Assembly (NCBI GenBank): GCA_900769345.1
Contig: CAAGGJ010000021.1
Location: forward strand, 1 to 17,727
Source: Bacteroidales bacterium
GTDB taxonomy: Bacteria; Bacteroidota; Bacteroidia; Bacteroidales; Muribaculaceae
Reading direction: 5' to 3'
DNA length: 17,727 nucleotides
The first letter of the stretch is position 1. The number at the start of each line of letters is the position of its first letter. Of this stretch, positions 1 through 6,557 are shown piece after piece. A program made the translations under genes and the position numbers. A model generated the notes under the pieces. It was not told the origin of the DNA. It saw only the letters and a list, made by a program, of their open reading frames with translations, and searched no databases.

Positions 1-1
1 C

Positions 2-133
2 CCTAAAAAGTCTAATTTCGATGACTTCTCCGATGCCAGGATTATGCGCATTCAAAAGAAATTGAATGCTCGTCCTCGAGAAAAACTTAACTTTGACTCT
101 CCTAAAAATTGCTTTTTCATTCACTTTCTCTAA
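2..133 (+). pseudogene. C-terminal end of an IS30-family transposase (5' part outside window)
   Basis: The frame is open from base 2 to a TAA at 131-133 and encodes 43 residues. The segment RIMRIQKKLNARPREKLNFD followed by SPKN matches the end of IS30-family (DDE) transposases, where an 'LNxRPRxxLxFxTP' block follows the catalytic core. The catalytic residues and the N-terminal HTH would lie upstream of the window. From this piece one cannot tell whether the transposase is intact. Downstream bases 135-165 are probably the terminal region of the element, but its other end is not visible to confirm an inverted repeat. The assignment is from remembered family motifs; the ORF itself is seen directly. 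Confidence 0.7.
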
Positions 134-165
134 TTTTGCACTTGCTGTTGGACTCTACAAGCGAG
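134..165. mobile_element. Probable right end of the IS30-like element
   Basis: In IS30-family elements the terminal inverted repeat lies within a few tens of bases of the transposase stop. The stretch just after the stop (TTTTGCACTTGCTGTTGGAC, then TCTACAA) resembles ends of Bacteroidota IS30 elements. The partner repeat and target duplication are off-window, so the boundary is approximate. Confidence 0.35.
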
Positions 166-227
166 GGTTTTGCCTATTTTTTCGAAAAAATTCAGCCGAA
201 ATATGGCTCCAATTCAAAATATGTTAT

Positions 228-235
228 TACATTTG
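228..235 (+). promoter_or_regulatory. Bacteroidota -7 box (TACATTTG) for the ferredoxin gene
   Basis: TACATTTG matches TAnnTTTG and lies 46 bp before the ferredoxin ATG. No clear TTTG is seen at the -33 position. A perfect 14-bp palindrome, GTTTTAATTAAAAC (241-254), follows directly near the expected transcript start. Confidence 0.5.
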
Positions 236-281
236 CAGAAGTTTTAATTAAAACAAATTCTAAACTTAATAATTTAAAATT

Positions 282-455
282 ATGGCTTACGTAATTAATC
301 CTGATCTTTGTGTTTCTTGTGGCACTTGCGCTGGCGCATGCCCTGTAGAAGCTATCTCTGAAGGCGATGGCGCTTATGTAATCGATGCTGATACTTGCCT
401 CAGCTGTGGTTCTTGCGCTTCTGTTTGCCCAAGCGAAGCTATCACTGAAGGCTAA
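282..455 (+). CDS. Small 2[4Fe-4S] ferredoxin (clostridial type)
   Basis: This 57-residue protein carries two complete CxxCxxCxxxCP motifs: Cys10, 13, 16 and 20 for one cluster and Cys39, 42, 45 and 49 for the other. The two halves are near-duplicates (ACPVEAI and VCPSEAI), the usual pseudo-twofold layout of clostridial ferredoxins. It should be a soluble low-potential electron carrier in the cytoplasm. The ATG at 282 is the natural start; it follows an AT-rich leader and gives the standard family length. The gene is monocistronic, with a -7 box at 228-235 and a strong terminator at 487-525, which suits an abundant transcript. The oxoacid:ferredoxin oxidoreductase operon starts 1 kb downstream, so it is a reasonable but unproven redox partner. 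Confidence 0.95.
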   Translation: MAYVINPDLCVSCGTCAGACPVEAISEGDGAYVIDADTCLSCGSCASVCPSEAITEG

Positions 456-486
456 TCACCTTTCACAACACAAATGAAACGAATAG

Positions 487-525
487 AGGAGTTGCTCCAC
501 TGCGGGGCAACTCTTTCTTTTTTTT
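487..525 (+). terminator. Intrinsic terminator of the ferredoxin gene
   Basis: GAGTTGCTCC (489-498) pairs with GGGGCAACTC (504-513) through ten base pairs, one of them G:U. The loop is 5 nt, and a T-rich tract (514-525) follows. It lies 32 bp after the ferredoxin stop. Confidence 0.9.
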
Positions 526-584
526 ACTACGACCCACGCAGAAAATGCCTCCCAAGCGGGCAATTCAAAATTTTTGCCACATAG

Positions 585-616
585 TTTGGTTTCACTCAAA
601 TATTTGCGTAACTTTA
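585..616 (+). promoter_or_regulatory. Promoter for the DUF2461 gene
   Basis: TTTG at 585-588 is followed after exactly 20 bp by TAACTTTA (609-616), one base off TAnnTTTG. The predicted transcript start is about 20 bp before the ATG at 643. Confidence 0.6.
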
Positions 617-642
617 TGCTGAATTTAACCTTATAGAGTGAA

Positions 643-1308
643 ATGACTGACAATTATATGACTCGCCTATTTGAATACTTGGGCGAACTGCGTGACAATA
701 ACAACCGTGATTGGTTCAACGCCAACAAGGAGCGCTACACCGAGCTTCGTGAGCCTTGGCTTGCCGACTTGCAGCGACTCATCGACCTCCTTGCCGACTC
801 CCGACCGGAGTTGCGCGGCATCACTGCCCGCGATTGCGCCTATCGCATATATCGCGACATTCGATTCAAGGCCGACAAGACGCCCTACAAAACTTATTTC
901 AGCGCTTGCATAGGACCACAGGGCCGAAAAACCATGCAATCGTGCATCTACTTGCACTTCGAGCCGGGTAATGCAGGCGTTTACTTCGGCATTTGGTGTC
1001 CCGAACCCGATAAACTCCGTGCCCTGCGCCGACTCATCGATGCCGACGGCGATGAACTGCAACAAGCCATCGAGGAGCCTCAATTTGCCGCACTTTTCCG
1101 CTTCATGCCATTCGACTCGCTCAAAAAAGCGCCTAAAGGCTACTCCCCCGACCACCCGCACATACATCTGCTTTGCGCCAAGGACTTTACCTTCGGAATG
1201 AATGTGCCCGACAATTATTTCACTCAAGGCGACTGGGTGGAACGTGTGGCCCATCATCTGCAACACGCTATGCCGGTAGAGCGATTTCTCAACTATGTGT
1301 ACGAATAA
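643..1308 (+). CDS. DUF2461 (TIGR02453-type) protein
   Basis: This 221-residue soluble protein matches the DUF2461 family at its usual length. Landmarks are the N-terminal LGELRDNNNRDWFNANKERY block (about residues 13-32), the central YRIYRDIRFKADKTPYKT block (about 67-84), and the later KGYSPDHPHI segment. The family is widespread in bacteria and has no assigned biochemical role that I know, so no function is given. There are no signal peptide or membrane segments. The ATG at 643 is chosen over the in-frame ATG at 658 because it sits at the better distance from the promoter at 585-616. The gene stands alone, with ferredoxin and oxidoreductase genes as co-directional neighbours but separated by a terminator and a new promoter. 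Confidence 0.88.
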   Translation: MTDNYMTRLFEYLGELRDNNNRDWFNANKERYTELREPWLADLQRLIDLLADSRPELRGITARDCAYRIYRDIRFKADKTPYKTYFSACIGPQGRKTMQSCIYLHFEPGNAGVYFGIWCPEPDKLRALRRLIDADGDELQQAIEEPQFAALFRFMPFDSLKKAPKGYSPDHPHIHLLCAKDFTFGMNVPDNYFTQGDWVERVAHHLQHAMPVERFLNYVYE

Positions 1309-1360
1309 CCTGCCGCACAACTCGTTTTTGCCGCTTGGATGGTGAATTTTTCCATTTTTC

Positions 1361-1385
1361 GGCACATATCGAGCAATAATGTGCC
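1361..1385. other. Stem-loop downstream of the DUF2461 gene
   Basis: GGCACAT (1361-1367) and ATGTGCC (1379-1385) form a perfect 7-bp stem with an 11-nt loop. No T-run follows on the plus strand, so it is not a convincing intrinsic terminator; it may be an mRNA 3' end structure or a protein-binding site ahead of the oxidoreductase operon. Confidence 0.35.
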
Positions 1386-1432
1386 AAAGGTTAAACTAAA
1401 TAAAAAATATCCTTACCTTAAGAATTATTGTA

Positions 1433-1440
1433 TAACTTTG
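1433..1440 (+). promoter_or_regulatory. -7 box (TAACTTTG) of the oxidoreductase operon
   Basis: This is a perfect TAnnTTTG match 26 bp before the first ATG of the operon. The -33 TTTG element is not recognisable at the expected place. Confidence 0.65.
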
Positions 1441-1466
1441 TCAAATAATTAAAAAATCGGAAAGAA

Positions 1467-1697
1467 ATGGCAAAACTAAAAGGAGCAGTAGTAATCGACG
1501 AAGAGCGCTGCAAGGGTTGCAACATTTGCGTGGCCACTTGCCCCTTCAAGGTGCTGGCACTCCAAAAGAAAGAAGTTAACAACAAAGGTTACCACTATGC
1601 CTACATGGCTAATCCCGATGCCTGCACCGGTTGCACCAGTTGCGGCACGGTTTGCCCGGATGCTTGCATAACGGTGTACCGCGTTAAACTCGACTAA
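1467..1697 (+). CDS. korD: 2-oxoacid:ferredoxin oxidoreductase, delta (2[4Fe-4S]) subunit
   Basis: This 76-residue ferredoxin-like subunit has two CxxCxxCxxxCP motifs, at Cys15/18/21/25 and Cys53/56/59/63. They are separated by a longer linker than in free ferredoxins. It should pass electrons from the thiamine-diphosphate centre of the alpha/beta subunits to a soluble ferredoxin. It is the first gene of a four-gene cluster followed by alpha, beta and gamma subunits on the same strand, which is what separates it from a stand-alone ferredoxin. Whether the enzyme prefers 2-oxoglutarate or branched-chain 2-oxoacids cannot be decided from sequence by eye; pipelines use both kor and vor names for such clusters. 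Confidence 0.9.
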   Translation: MAKLKGAVVIDEERCKGCNICVATCPFKVLALQKKEVNNKGYHYAYMANPDACTGCTSCGTVCPDACITVYRVKLD

Positions 1698-1763
1698 CAA
1701 CATAACGGATACGTAAAAAAAATATCCCCAACTAAAAGAACTAATAATTATTTGAAGCAAGAC

Positions 1764-2849
1764 ATGAACAATCAAATAAAACTGATGAAGGGCAATGAAG
1801 CCTTGGCTATCTCGGCCATCCGTTACGGCTGCGACGGCTATTTCGGCTATCCTATTACGCCCCAATCTGAAGTGTTGGAGACCCTCGAGGCCGAAATGCC
1901 TTGGGAAACCACCGGTATGGTGGTGCTTCAAGCCGAAAGCGAATTAGCCTCCATCAACATGGTGTTTGGCGGTGCTGCTTGCGGCAAAGCGGTGTTCACA
2001 TCGTCATCGAGCCCCGGCTTGAGTCTTATGCAAGAGGGCATCTCTTATCTCGCTGCAGCCGAATTGCCGGCTCTCGTGGTGAACGTGATGCGTGGCGGCC
2101 CGGGCCTCGGCACCATTCACCCCTCTCAATCCGATTATTTCCAAGCTACTAAAGGCGGCGGTCACGGCGACTATCACTGCATAGTGCTCGCCCCGGCAAG
2201 CGTGCAGGAAATGGCCGATTTCGTGTGGCTCGGATGGGACTTGGCATTTAAATATCGCACTCCGGCTATCATACTTTCCGACGGCGTTATAGGCCAAATG
2301 ATGGAAAAGGTGGTGCTCCCCGAGCAACGCCCGCGACGCACCGAAGAAGAGATTCGCCGTCAGTGCCCTTGGGCGCTAAATGGCCGCAAAGGACTACGCA
2401 AACAGAACATAGTGCGCTCGCTCGAACTCGACTCTCACAAGATGGAACTCAACAACTTGCGCTTCCAAGAGACCTATCGCAAAATCGAAGCCAACGAGGT
2501 GCGCGTAGAGTTGATCGACACCGACGACTGCGATTACCTCTTGGTGGCATTCGGCAGTATGGCTCGCGTGTGTGAGAGAGTGAAAGAACTCGCCGCCGAA
2601 GAAGGCATCAAGGTGGGACTTGCTCGCCCCATCACGCTCTGGCCATTCCCCTACGAGCAAATTGGCGCTGTTGCTAAGCACTGCAAGGGTATTATGGTGG
2701 CCGAACTTAATGCCGGACAGATGATTGAAGACGTTCGCCTCGCCGCCAACGGCACTCAGCTCCCTATTGTACACTACGGACGCATGGGCGGCATCGTGCC
2801 TAACCCCGAGGAAGTTTACGAAGCTCTTAAAGCCCAAATCAACAAATAG
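1764..2849 (+). CDS. korA: 2-oxoacid:ferredoxin oxidoreductase, alpha subunit
   Basis: This 361-residue protein is the alpha chain of a multi-subunit 2-oxoacid:ferredoxin oxidoreductase, the CoA-dependent decarboxylase making acyl-CoA and reduced ferredoxin, or running in reverse to fix CO2. The N-terminal pyrimidine-binding domain carries GYFGYPITPQSEVLE (about residues 24-38) and GGPGLGTIHPSQSDYF. A transketolase C-like domain II occupies about residues 250-350. The ATG at 1764 is preferred over the upstream in-frame TTG at 1752 because ATG is the normal start here and conserved sequence begins just after it. It lies 66 bp behind korD and 14 bp before korB. Automated annotation often calls this protein VorB (3-methyl-2-oxobutanoate dehydrogenase); 2-oxoglutarate is my preferred but unproven substrate. 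Confidence 0.9.
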   Translation: MNNQIKLMKGNEALAISAIRYGCDGYFGYPITPQSEVLETLEAEMPWETTGMVVLQAESELASINMVFGGAACGKAVFTSSSSPGLSLMQEGISYLAAAELPALVVNVMRGGPGLGTIHPSQSDYFQATKGGGHGDYHCIVLAPASVQEMADFVWLGWDLAFKYRTPAIILSDGVIGQMMEKVVLPEQRPRRTEEEIRRQCPWALNGRKGLRKQNIVRSLELDSHKMELNNLRFQETYRKIEANEVRVELIDTDDCDYLLVAFGSMARVCERVKELAAEEGIKVGLARPITLWPFPYEQIGAVAKHCKGIMVAELNAGQMIEDVRLAANGTQLPIVHYGRMGGIVPNPEEVYEALKAQINK

Positions 2850-2863
2850 GAGGAGGATACACT

Positions 2864-3625
2864 ATGGAAGTGAACGATATAATAAAACCCGAAAATCTCG
2901 TCTATCAGAAGCCGGCTCTGCTCAAGGACTGCACTATGCACTATTGCCCCGGCTGCAGCCACAGCACCGTGCACAAGATAGTGTGCGAAGTAATCGAAGA
3001 AATGGGCGCTACCGAATATGCCATCGGTGTGGCTCCTGTGGGTTGTGCCGTGTTTGCATATAACTATATCGACGTCGATATGTCGGAAGCCGCTCACGGT
3101 CGCGCGCCTGCTGTGGCAACCGCCATAAAGCGTCTGCAACCCGATAAACTGGTATTTACATATCAAGGCGACGGCGACTTGGCTGCAATCGGCACCTGCG
3201 AAACCATTCACGCCGCCAATCGCGGTGAGAACATAACCATAATTTTCATCAATAACGCCATCTACGGCATGACAGGCGGACAAATGGCTCCTACCACGCT
3301 GCTCGGACAGAAAACTGCCACCACCCCCTACGGCCGACGCGTCGACCTCAACGGTTATCCCCTCGCCATCAGCAACTTGCTGGCTCAACTCGACGGCACT
3401 TGCTATGTGACTCGCCAAAGCGTGCATTCTCCTGCCGCCGTGCGCAAGGCCAAAGCCGCCATCCGCAAAGCTTTCGAGAACAGCATGGCCCGCAAAGGCA
3501 CTTCGGTGGTGGAAATCATAGGAACTTGCAACTCAGGATGGAAACTTTCGCCGGTAGATGCCAACAACTGGATGGAAGAGCATATGTTCGAAAAATACCC
3601 TATTGGCGACCTAAAAAACGTGTAA
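2864..3625 (+). CDS. korB: 2-oxoacid:ferredoxin oxidoreductase, beta (TPP-binding) subunit
   Basis: The 253-residue beta subunit holds the thiamine diphosphate site. CPGC is at residues 28-31. The Mg/TPP motif runs from GDGD at 102-105 to NN at 130-131, followed by YGMTGGQM. These features and the length fit KorB-type subunits. With alpha it decarboxylates the 2-oxoacid in the cytoplasm and hands electrons to the FeS subunit. The start is unusually well fixed: an AGGAGGAGG Shine-Dalgarno sequence lies just before the ATG at 2864, stronger than anything else in the window. The gene follows korA by 14 bp and precedes korC by 1 bp, so translation is probably coupled. Confidence 0.93.
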   Translation: MEVNDIIKPENLVYQKPALLKDCTMHYCPGCSHSTVHKIVCEVIEEMGATEYAIGVAPVGCAVFAYNYIDVDMSEAAHGRAPAVATAIKRLQPDKLVFTYQGDGDLAAIGTCETIHAANRGENITIIFINNAIYGMTGGQMAPTTLLGQKTATTPYGRRVDLNGYPLAISNLLAQLDGTCYVTRQSVHSPAAVRKAKAAIRKAFENSMARKGTSVVEIIGTCNSGWKLSPVDANNWMEEHMFEKYPIGDLKNV

Positions 3626-3626
3626 T

Positions 3627-4160
3627 ATGAAACATGAAATCATTATAGCCGGATTCGGCGGCCAAGGCGTGCTCTCAATGGGAAAAATCCTTGCTTATGC
3701 CGGACTTATGGAAGACCTCGAAGTGACTTGGATGCCAAGCTACGGCCCCGAGCAACGTGGCGGCACTGCCAATGTCACCGTAATACTCAGCGACAAGCGC
3801 ATATCTTCGCCCATCATCGACAGCTTCACCACTGCCGTGGTGCTCAACCAGCAGAGCCTCGACAAATTCGAAAGCAAAGTGAAACCCGGCGGAGTGCTTA
3901 TCTACGACTCCTACGGCATACATCGCGAACCCACACGCACCGATATCACTATCTATCGTGTCAACGCTATGGAAGCCACTTTCAACCTCAAAAGCAGCAA
4001 GACATTCAATATGCTCGTGCTCGGAGCCCTGCTCAAAGCTTGCCCGATGGTGAAAATCGAAAGCGTGATTCAAGGTCTTAAAAAAGCCCTCCCCGAACGC
4101 CTTCATCACCTGCTCCCCGCCAACGAAGAAGCCCTTCACCTCGGCGAATCGCTCATTTAA
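3627..4160 (+). CDS. korC: 2-oxoacid:ferredoxin oxidoreductase, gamma subunit
   Basis: This 177-residue protein is the gamma domain of the 2-oxoacid:ferredoxin oxidoreductase family. GFGGQGVLSMGKILAYAG lies at residues 9-26, and the PEQRGGTANVTV block follows at about 41-52. Both are family hallmarks. The gamma domain contributes to the complex architecture and the CoA side of the reaction. The ATG sits 1 bp after the korB stop, so the two are translationally linked. It is the last gene of the operon, which ends at the terminator at 4206-4257. No oddities in length or motif are seen. Confidence 0.92.
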   Translation: MKHEIIIAGFGGQGVLSMGKILAYAGLMEDLEVTWMPSYGPEQRGGTANVTVILSDKRISSPIIDSFTTAVVLNQQSLDKFESKVKPGGVLIYDSYGIHREPTRTDITIYRVNAMEATFNLKSSKTFNMLVLGALLKACPMVKIESVIQGLKKALPERLHHLLPANEEALHLGESLI

Positions 4161-4205
4161 TAATCTTGCCCGGCACTCTTTGCCAGGCTTCGATTACCAA
4201 ATATC

Positions 4206-4257
4206 ATCACACCTTGAGTTTGCACCACTCTGATGCTCTCAAGGTGTGATCGTTTTT
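4206..4257 (+). terminator. Intrinsic terminator of the oxidoreductase operon
   Basis: ATCACACCTTGAG (4206-4218) and CTCAAGGTGTGAT (4238-4250) form a perfect 13-bp stem with a 19-nt loop. The sequence CGTTTTT follows. It lies 45 bp after the korC stop and separates this operon from the efflux operon. Confidence 0.93.
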
Positions 4258-4304
4258 ATCATTATCTACTTTCTCCATTTTGACTAATAATAGTCTTTAC
4301 GTTT

Positions 4305-4318
4305 GCTCACATGTGAGC
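4305..4318. other. Perfect 14-bp palindrome between the two operons
   Basis: GCTCACATGTGAGC is a perfect palindrome about 120 bp upstream of the predicted efflux-operon transcript start. It is too short and has no T-run, so it is not a terminator. It is a candidate site for a dimeric DNA-binding protein; the owner is unknown. Confidence 0.35.
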
Positions 4319-4394
4319 CGTCCCTATATGCAGAGCCCCCCAATAAACGAAATTATTACATATTTTAACGAGTTTTTTACCAATCTTAACTAAG

Positions 4395-4421
4395 AAAACT
4401 TATCAAGTTTTGAAAGTTTTC
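4395..4421. promoter_or_regulatory. Candidate TetR operator overlapping the efflux promoter
   Basis: AAAACTTATCAAGTTTT (4395-4411) is a perfect palindrome with 7-bp arms and a 3-bp centre. A third half-site, AAGTTTTC, lies at 4414-4421, in the same orientation as the right arm, and mirrors GAAAACTT (4394-4401). The site ends 3 bp before the -7 box and covers the -33 region. It lies directly upstream of the tetR start, the standard place for an autoregulatory TetR operator. Confidence 0.6.
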
Positions 4422-4424
4422 TTG

Positions 4425-4432
4425 TAACTTTG
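4425..4432 (+). promoter_or_regulatory. -7 box (TAACTTTG) of the tetR-efflux operon
   Basis: This perfect TAnnTTTG match lies 26 bp before the tetR ATG. The only nearby TTTG (4409-4412) is too close (12 bp) for a standard -33 element, so the promoter may be weak at -33 and lies next to the palindrome. Confidence 0.6.
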
Positions 4433-4458
4433 CACCATCTATTACATAGGGAAATTTT

Positions 4459-5085
4459 ATGGACTTAAAAGAACGAATTTTAACTGTTACCATACAACAA
4501 ACCCGGCAAGTGGGCGTGTCGTCTACAACAATGGACAACATAGCTCGCTCATGTGGTATATCCAAACGAACGCTCTACGAACTCTTTCCCGACAAACTTA
4601 CACTACTCACCGAGGCTATGCGCTATAGCGCCAATCAACAGCGAGCCCGCCTATCCGACATTCTTGAAAGCTCCGACAATATCCTCGATGCCATACTGCA
4701 AGTGTATTCTCACGTGAGAGACCAAGTAGACCACACCGCTCCGGTGATGGTAGATGATATTCGCCGACTTTATCCCACTCTCTATCAAGCTTATCTCGAG
4801 GAGCACATGAACAACAACCGACAACTCGTGAATATGCTCAAAGAATCGCAGAAGCAGGGACAAATTCGCAAAAATGCTGACATCGAAGCTGTCGTTACCG
4901 GATTCTCTATCTTAATAAAGAACATCAAACACGATAATTTAAGCGATTCGGCTAAATATAGCTACGAGCGAATTCTCGACGAATCATTTATCAACCTCAT
5001 TCGAGGATTGGCAACATCGGAAGGTGTAGCCTTCATCGACCGATTCCTCGAAGACCACGAAAACAATAAAAACAACAACGAATAA
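4459..5085 (+). CDS. TetR/AcrR-family transcriptional repressor of the efflux operon
   Basis: This 208-residue protein has a typical TetR N-terminal DNA-binding domain. The helix-turn-helix spans about residues 18-43 (VGVSSTTMDNIARSCGISKR, then TLYELF), followed by DKLTLLTEAM, which starts the ligand-binding half. The C-terminal helical domain is divergent, as usual, so the inducer cannot be named. The stop lies 19 bp before the TolC-like gene, and adaptor and RND permease genes follow on the same strand. The reasonable inference is a repressor of its own operon, relieved by a pump substrate. A palindrome overlapping its promoter is the likely binding site. Confidence 0.92.
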   Translation: MDLKERILTVTIQQTRQVGVSSTTMDNIARSCGISKRTLYELFPDKLTLLTEAMRYSANQQRARLSDILESSDNILDAILQVYSHVRDQVDHTAPVMVDDIRRLYPTLYQAYLEEHMNNNRQLVNMLKESQKQGQIRKNADIEAVVTGFSILIKNIKHDNLSDSAKYSYERILDESFINLIRGLATSEGVAFIDRFLEDHENNKNNNE

Positions 5086-5104
5086 TTGATATAAATAAAA
5101 TAAT

Positions 5105-6502
5105 ATGAAACGGAAAATCAGTCTTTTGCTCAGCAGTGCCCTTGCCTTCGCTGCATTCGCTTCTGCTCAAACAGCGTCGACCGACACGCTCTCTCTTTCG
5201 GTAGATCAGTGCGTAGCCATAGCTCTCGACGAAAATCCTACCATCAAAATTGCAGATATGGAAATCACTCGCGTCGATTATTCTAAGCGCGAAACTATAG
5301 GGCAACTGTTCCCTAACATCTCTTTCTCGGCTGCATATAGCCGCACGCTGGCCAAGCAAACTATGTATATGAACAACGGTGGCCAGACTATGGCAATCAA
5401 GATGGGACGCGACAACACCCACAACGCGGGTTTCAACGCCACATTGCCTATCGTATCGGTTGCCCTCTGGAAATCAATCAAACTTTCCGACAATCAGATT
5501 CTTCAAAACATAGAAGCTGCTCGCACATCGCGCATCTCGCTCATCAATCAGGTGAAAAACGCTTATTACGCCCTGTTGCTTGCCTACGACTCTTATGCTG
5601 TGCTTCTCGAGAACCACGCTACCGCCAAGGTAAATGCCGATATCTACGAAAAGAAGTTCCGAAACGGTACGGCAAGCGAATTCGACGTTTTGCGCTCGAG
5701 TGTGGCTGTTAAGAACATCGAACCATCCATTATCGAAGCCGAAAACTCTATCCGCAGCCTCGAATTGCAACTCAAAGTGCTCATGGGCATGGACGTAACT
5801 CAAGGCATTAAGCCCAGCGCTTCGCTTTCCGACTACAAAAGCTCAATGTATGCCGATGTGATGGCCCTCAACACCGACTTGAGCATGAATAGCGACTTGC
5901 GCAAACTCGACCTCCAAACCGATTACCTCAAGAAAGTGGTAGATGTGCAAAAAGCCGGATGGTATCCCACTATCTCCGCTTCAATAGGTTACAACTGGTA
6001 CTCAATGAGCGACGGCAGCCCTTTCAAGAATTTCAACTGGAGCCCTAACTCAAGCGTGGGCATCTCACTCTCTTGGACTCTCTTCAACGGCGCTCAGCGC
6101 TACTACAAGCAGAAACAAGCCGAATTGTCATATAAGGAAATGGCTTGGCAACGCGACAACTTGAACCGCTCTCTCGAAATGCAGCGCCAAATTCAGCTCG
6201 ACAACATTCAAAAGAATGTAAAGCAAATCGAAACCTGCACCGCAAGCGTGGAACAAGCCGTAAAAGCCAATCAAATTCAAGAAAAGAGCTTCAAGATAGG
6301 TGCTTCTACCTACCTCGACCTCCGCGACTCTGAAGACGCCCTCATGAGCTCTAAACTCGCTTACTATCAAGCTATCTACAACTTCCTCGTGGCCAAGAGC
6401 GACCTCGAACTCCTTTTGGGTAACGCCGAAGCTCAGTATCCTACCAACGCGAAGGAAGCTAAAGAGCGCACCCTAAACATCCTCTCGGAAAAGCAATTCT
6501 AA
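5105..6502 (+). CDS. TolC-family outer-membrane efflux protein
   Basis: This 465-residue protein starts with a Sec signal peptide (KRKISLLLSSALAFAAFASA, cleavage near residue 22). Two outer-membrane efflux protein repeats follow, roughly residues 30-225 and 240-440. They are rich in long amphipathic helices and have short strand segments such as ISASIGYNWYSMS and SSVGISLSWTLFNGA. The late TASEFDVLRSS and STYLDLRDSEDALMSSKLAY blocks are hallmark repeats of the family. It should form the trimeric channel through the outer membrane for the adaptor and permease encoded next. It lies 19 bp after tetR and 55 bp before the adaptor gene. Outer-membrane gene first is a common order in Bacteroidota efflux operons. 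Confidence 0.93.
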   Translation: MKRKISLLLSSALAFAAFASAQTASTDTLSLSVDQCVAIALDENPTIKIADMEITRVDYSKRETIGQLFPNISFSAAYSRTLAKQTMYMNNGGQTMAIKMGRDNTHNAGFNATLPIVSVALWKSIKLSDNQILQNIEAARTSRISLINQVKNAYYALLLAYDSYAVLLENHATAKVNADIYEKKFRNGTASEFDVLRSSVAVKNIEPSIIEAENSIRSLELQLKVLMGMDVTQGIKPSASLSDYKSSMYADVMALNTDLSMNSDLRKLDLQTDYLKKVVDVQKAGWYPTISASIGYNWYSMSDGSPFKNFNWSPNSSVGISLSWTLFNGAQRYYKQKQAELSYKEMAWQRDNLNRSLEMQRQIQLDNIQKNVKQIETCTASVEQAVKANQIQEKSFKIGASTYLDLRDSEDALMSSKLAYYQAIYNFLVAKSDLELLLGNAEAQYPTNAKEAKERTLNILSEKQF

Positions 6503-6557
6503 ACAGCTCCACATCATTTACATACGAAATAAATAATAAAAAAAACCAATATAAATT

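Noticed and set aside
667..1365. 232-codon minus-strand ORF opposite the DUF2461 gene
   Set aside because: It is antisense to a clearly recognised protein family member and has no family resemblance or ribosome site.
1752..1763. TTG start for the alpha subunit
   Set aside because: It would add four unsupported residues; the ATG at 1764 is the ordinary start just before conserved sequence.
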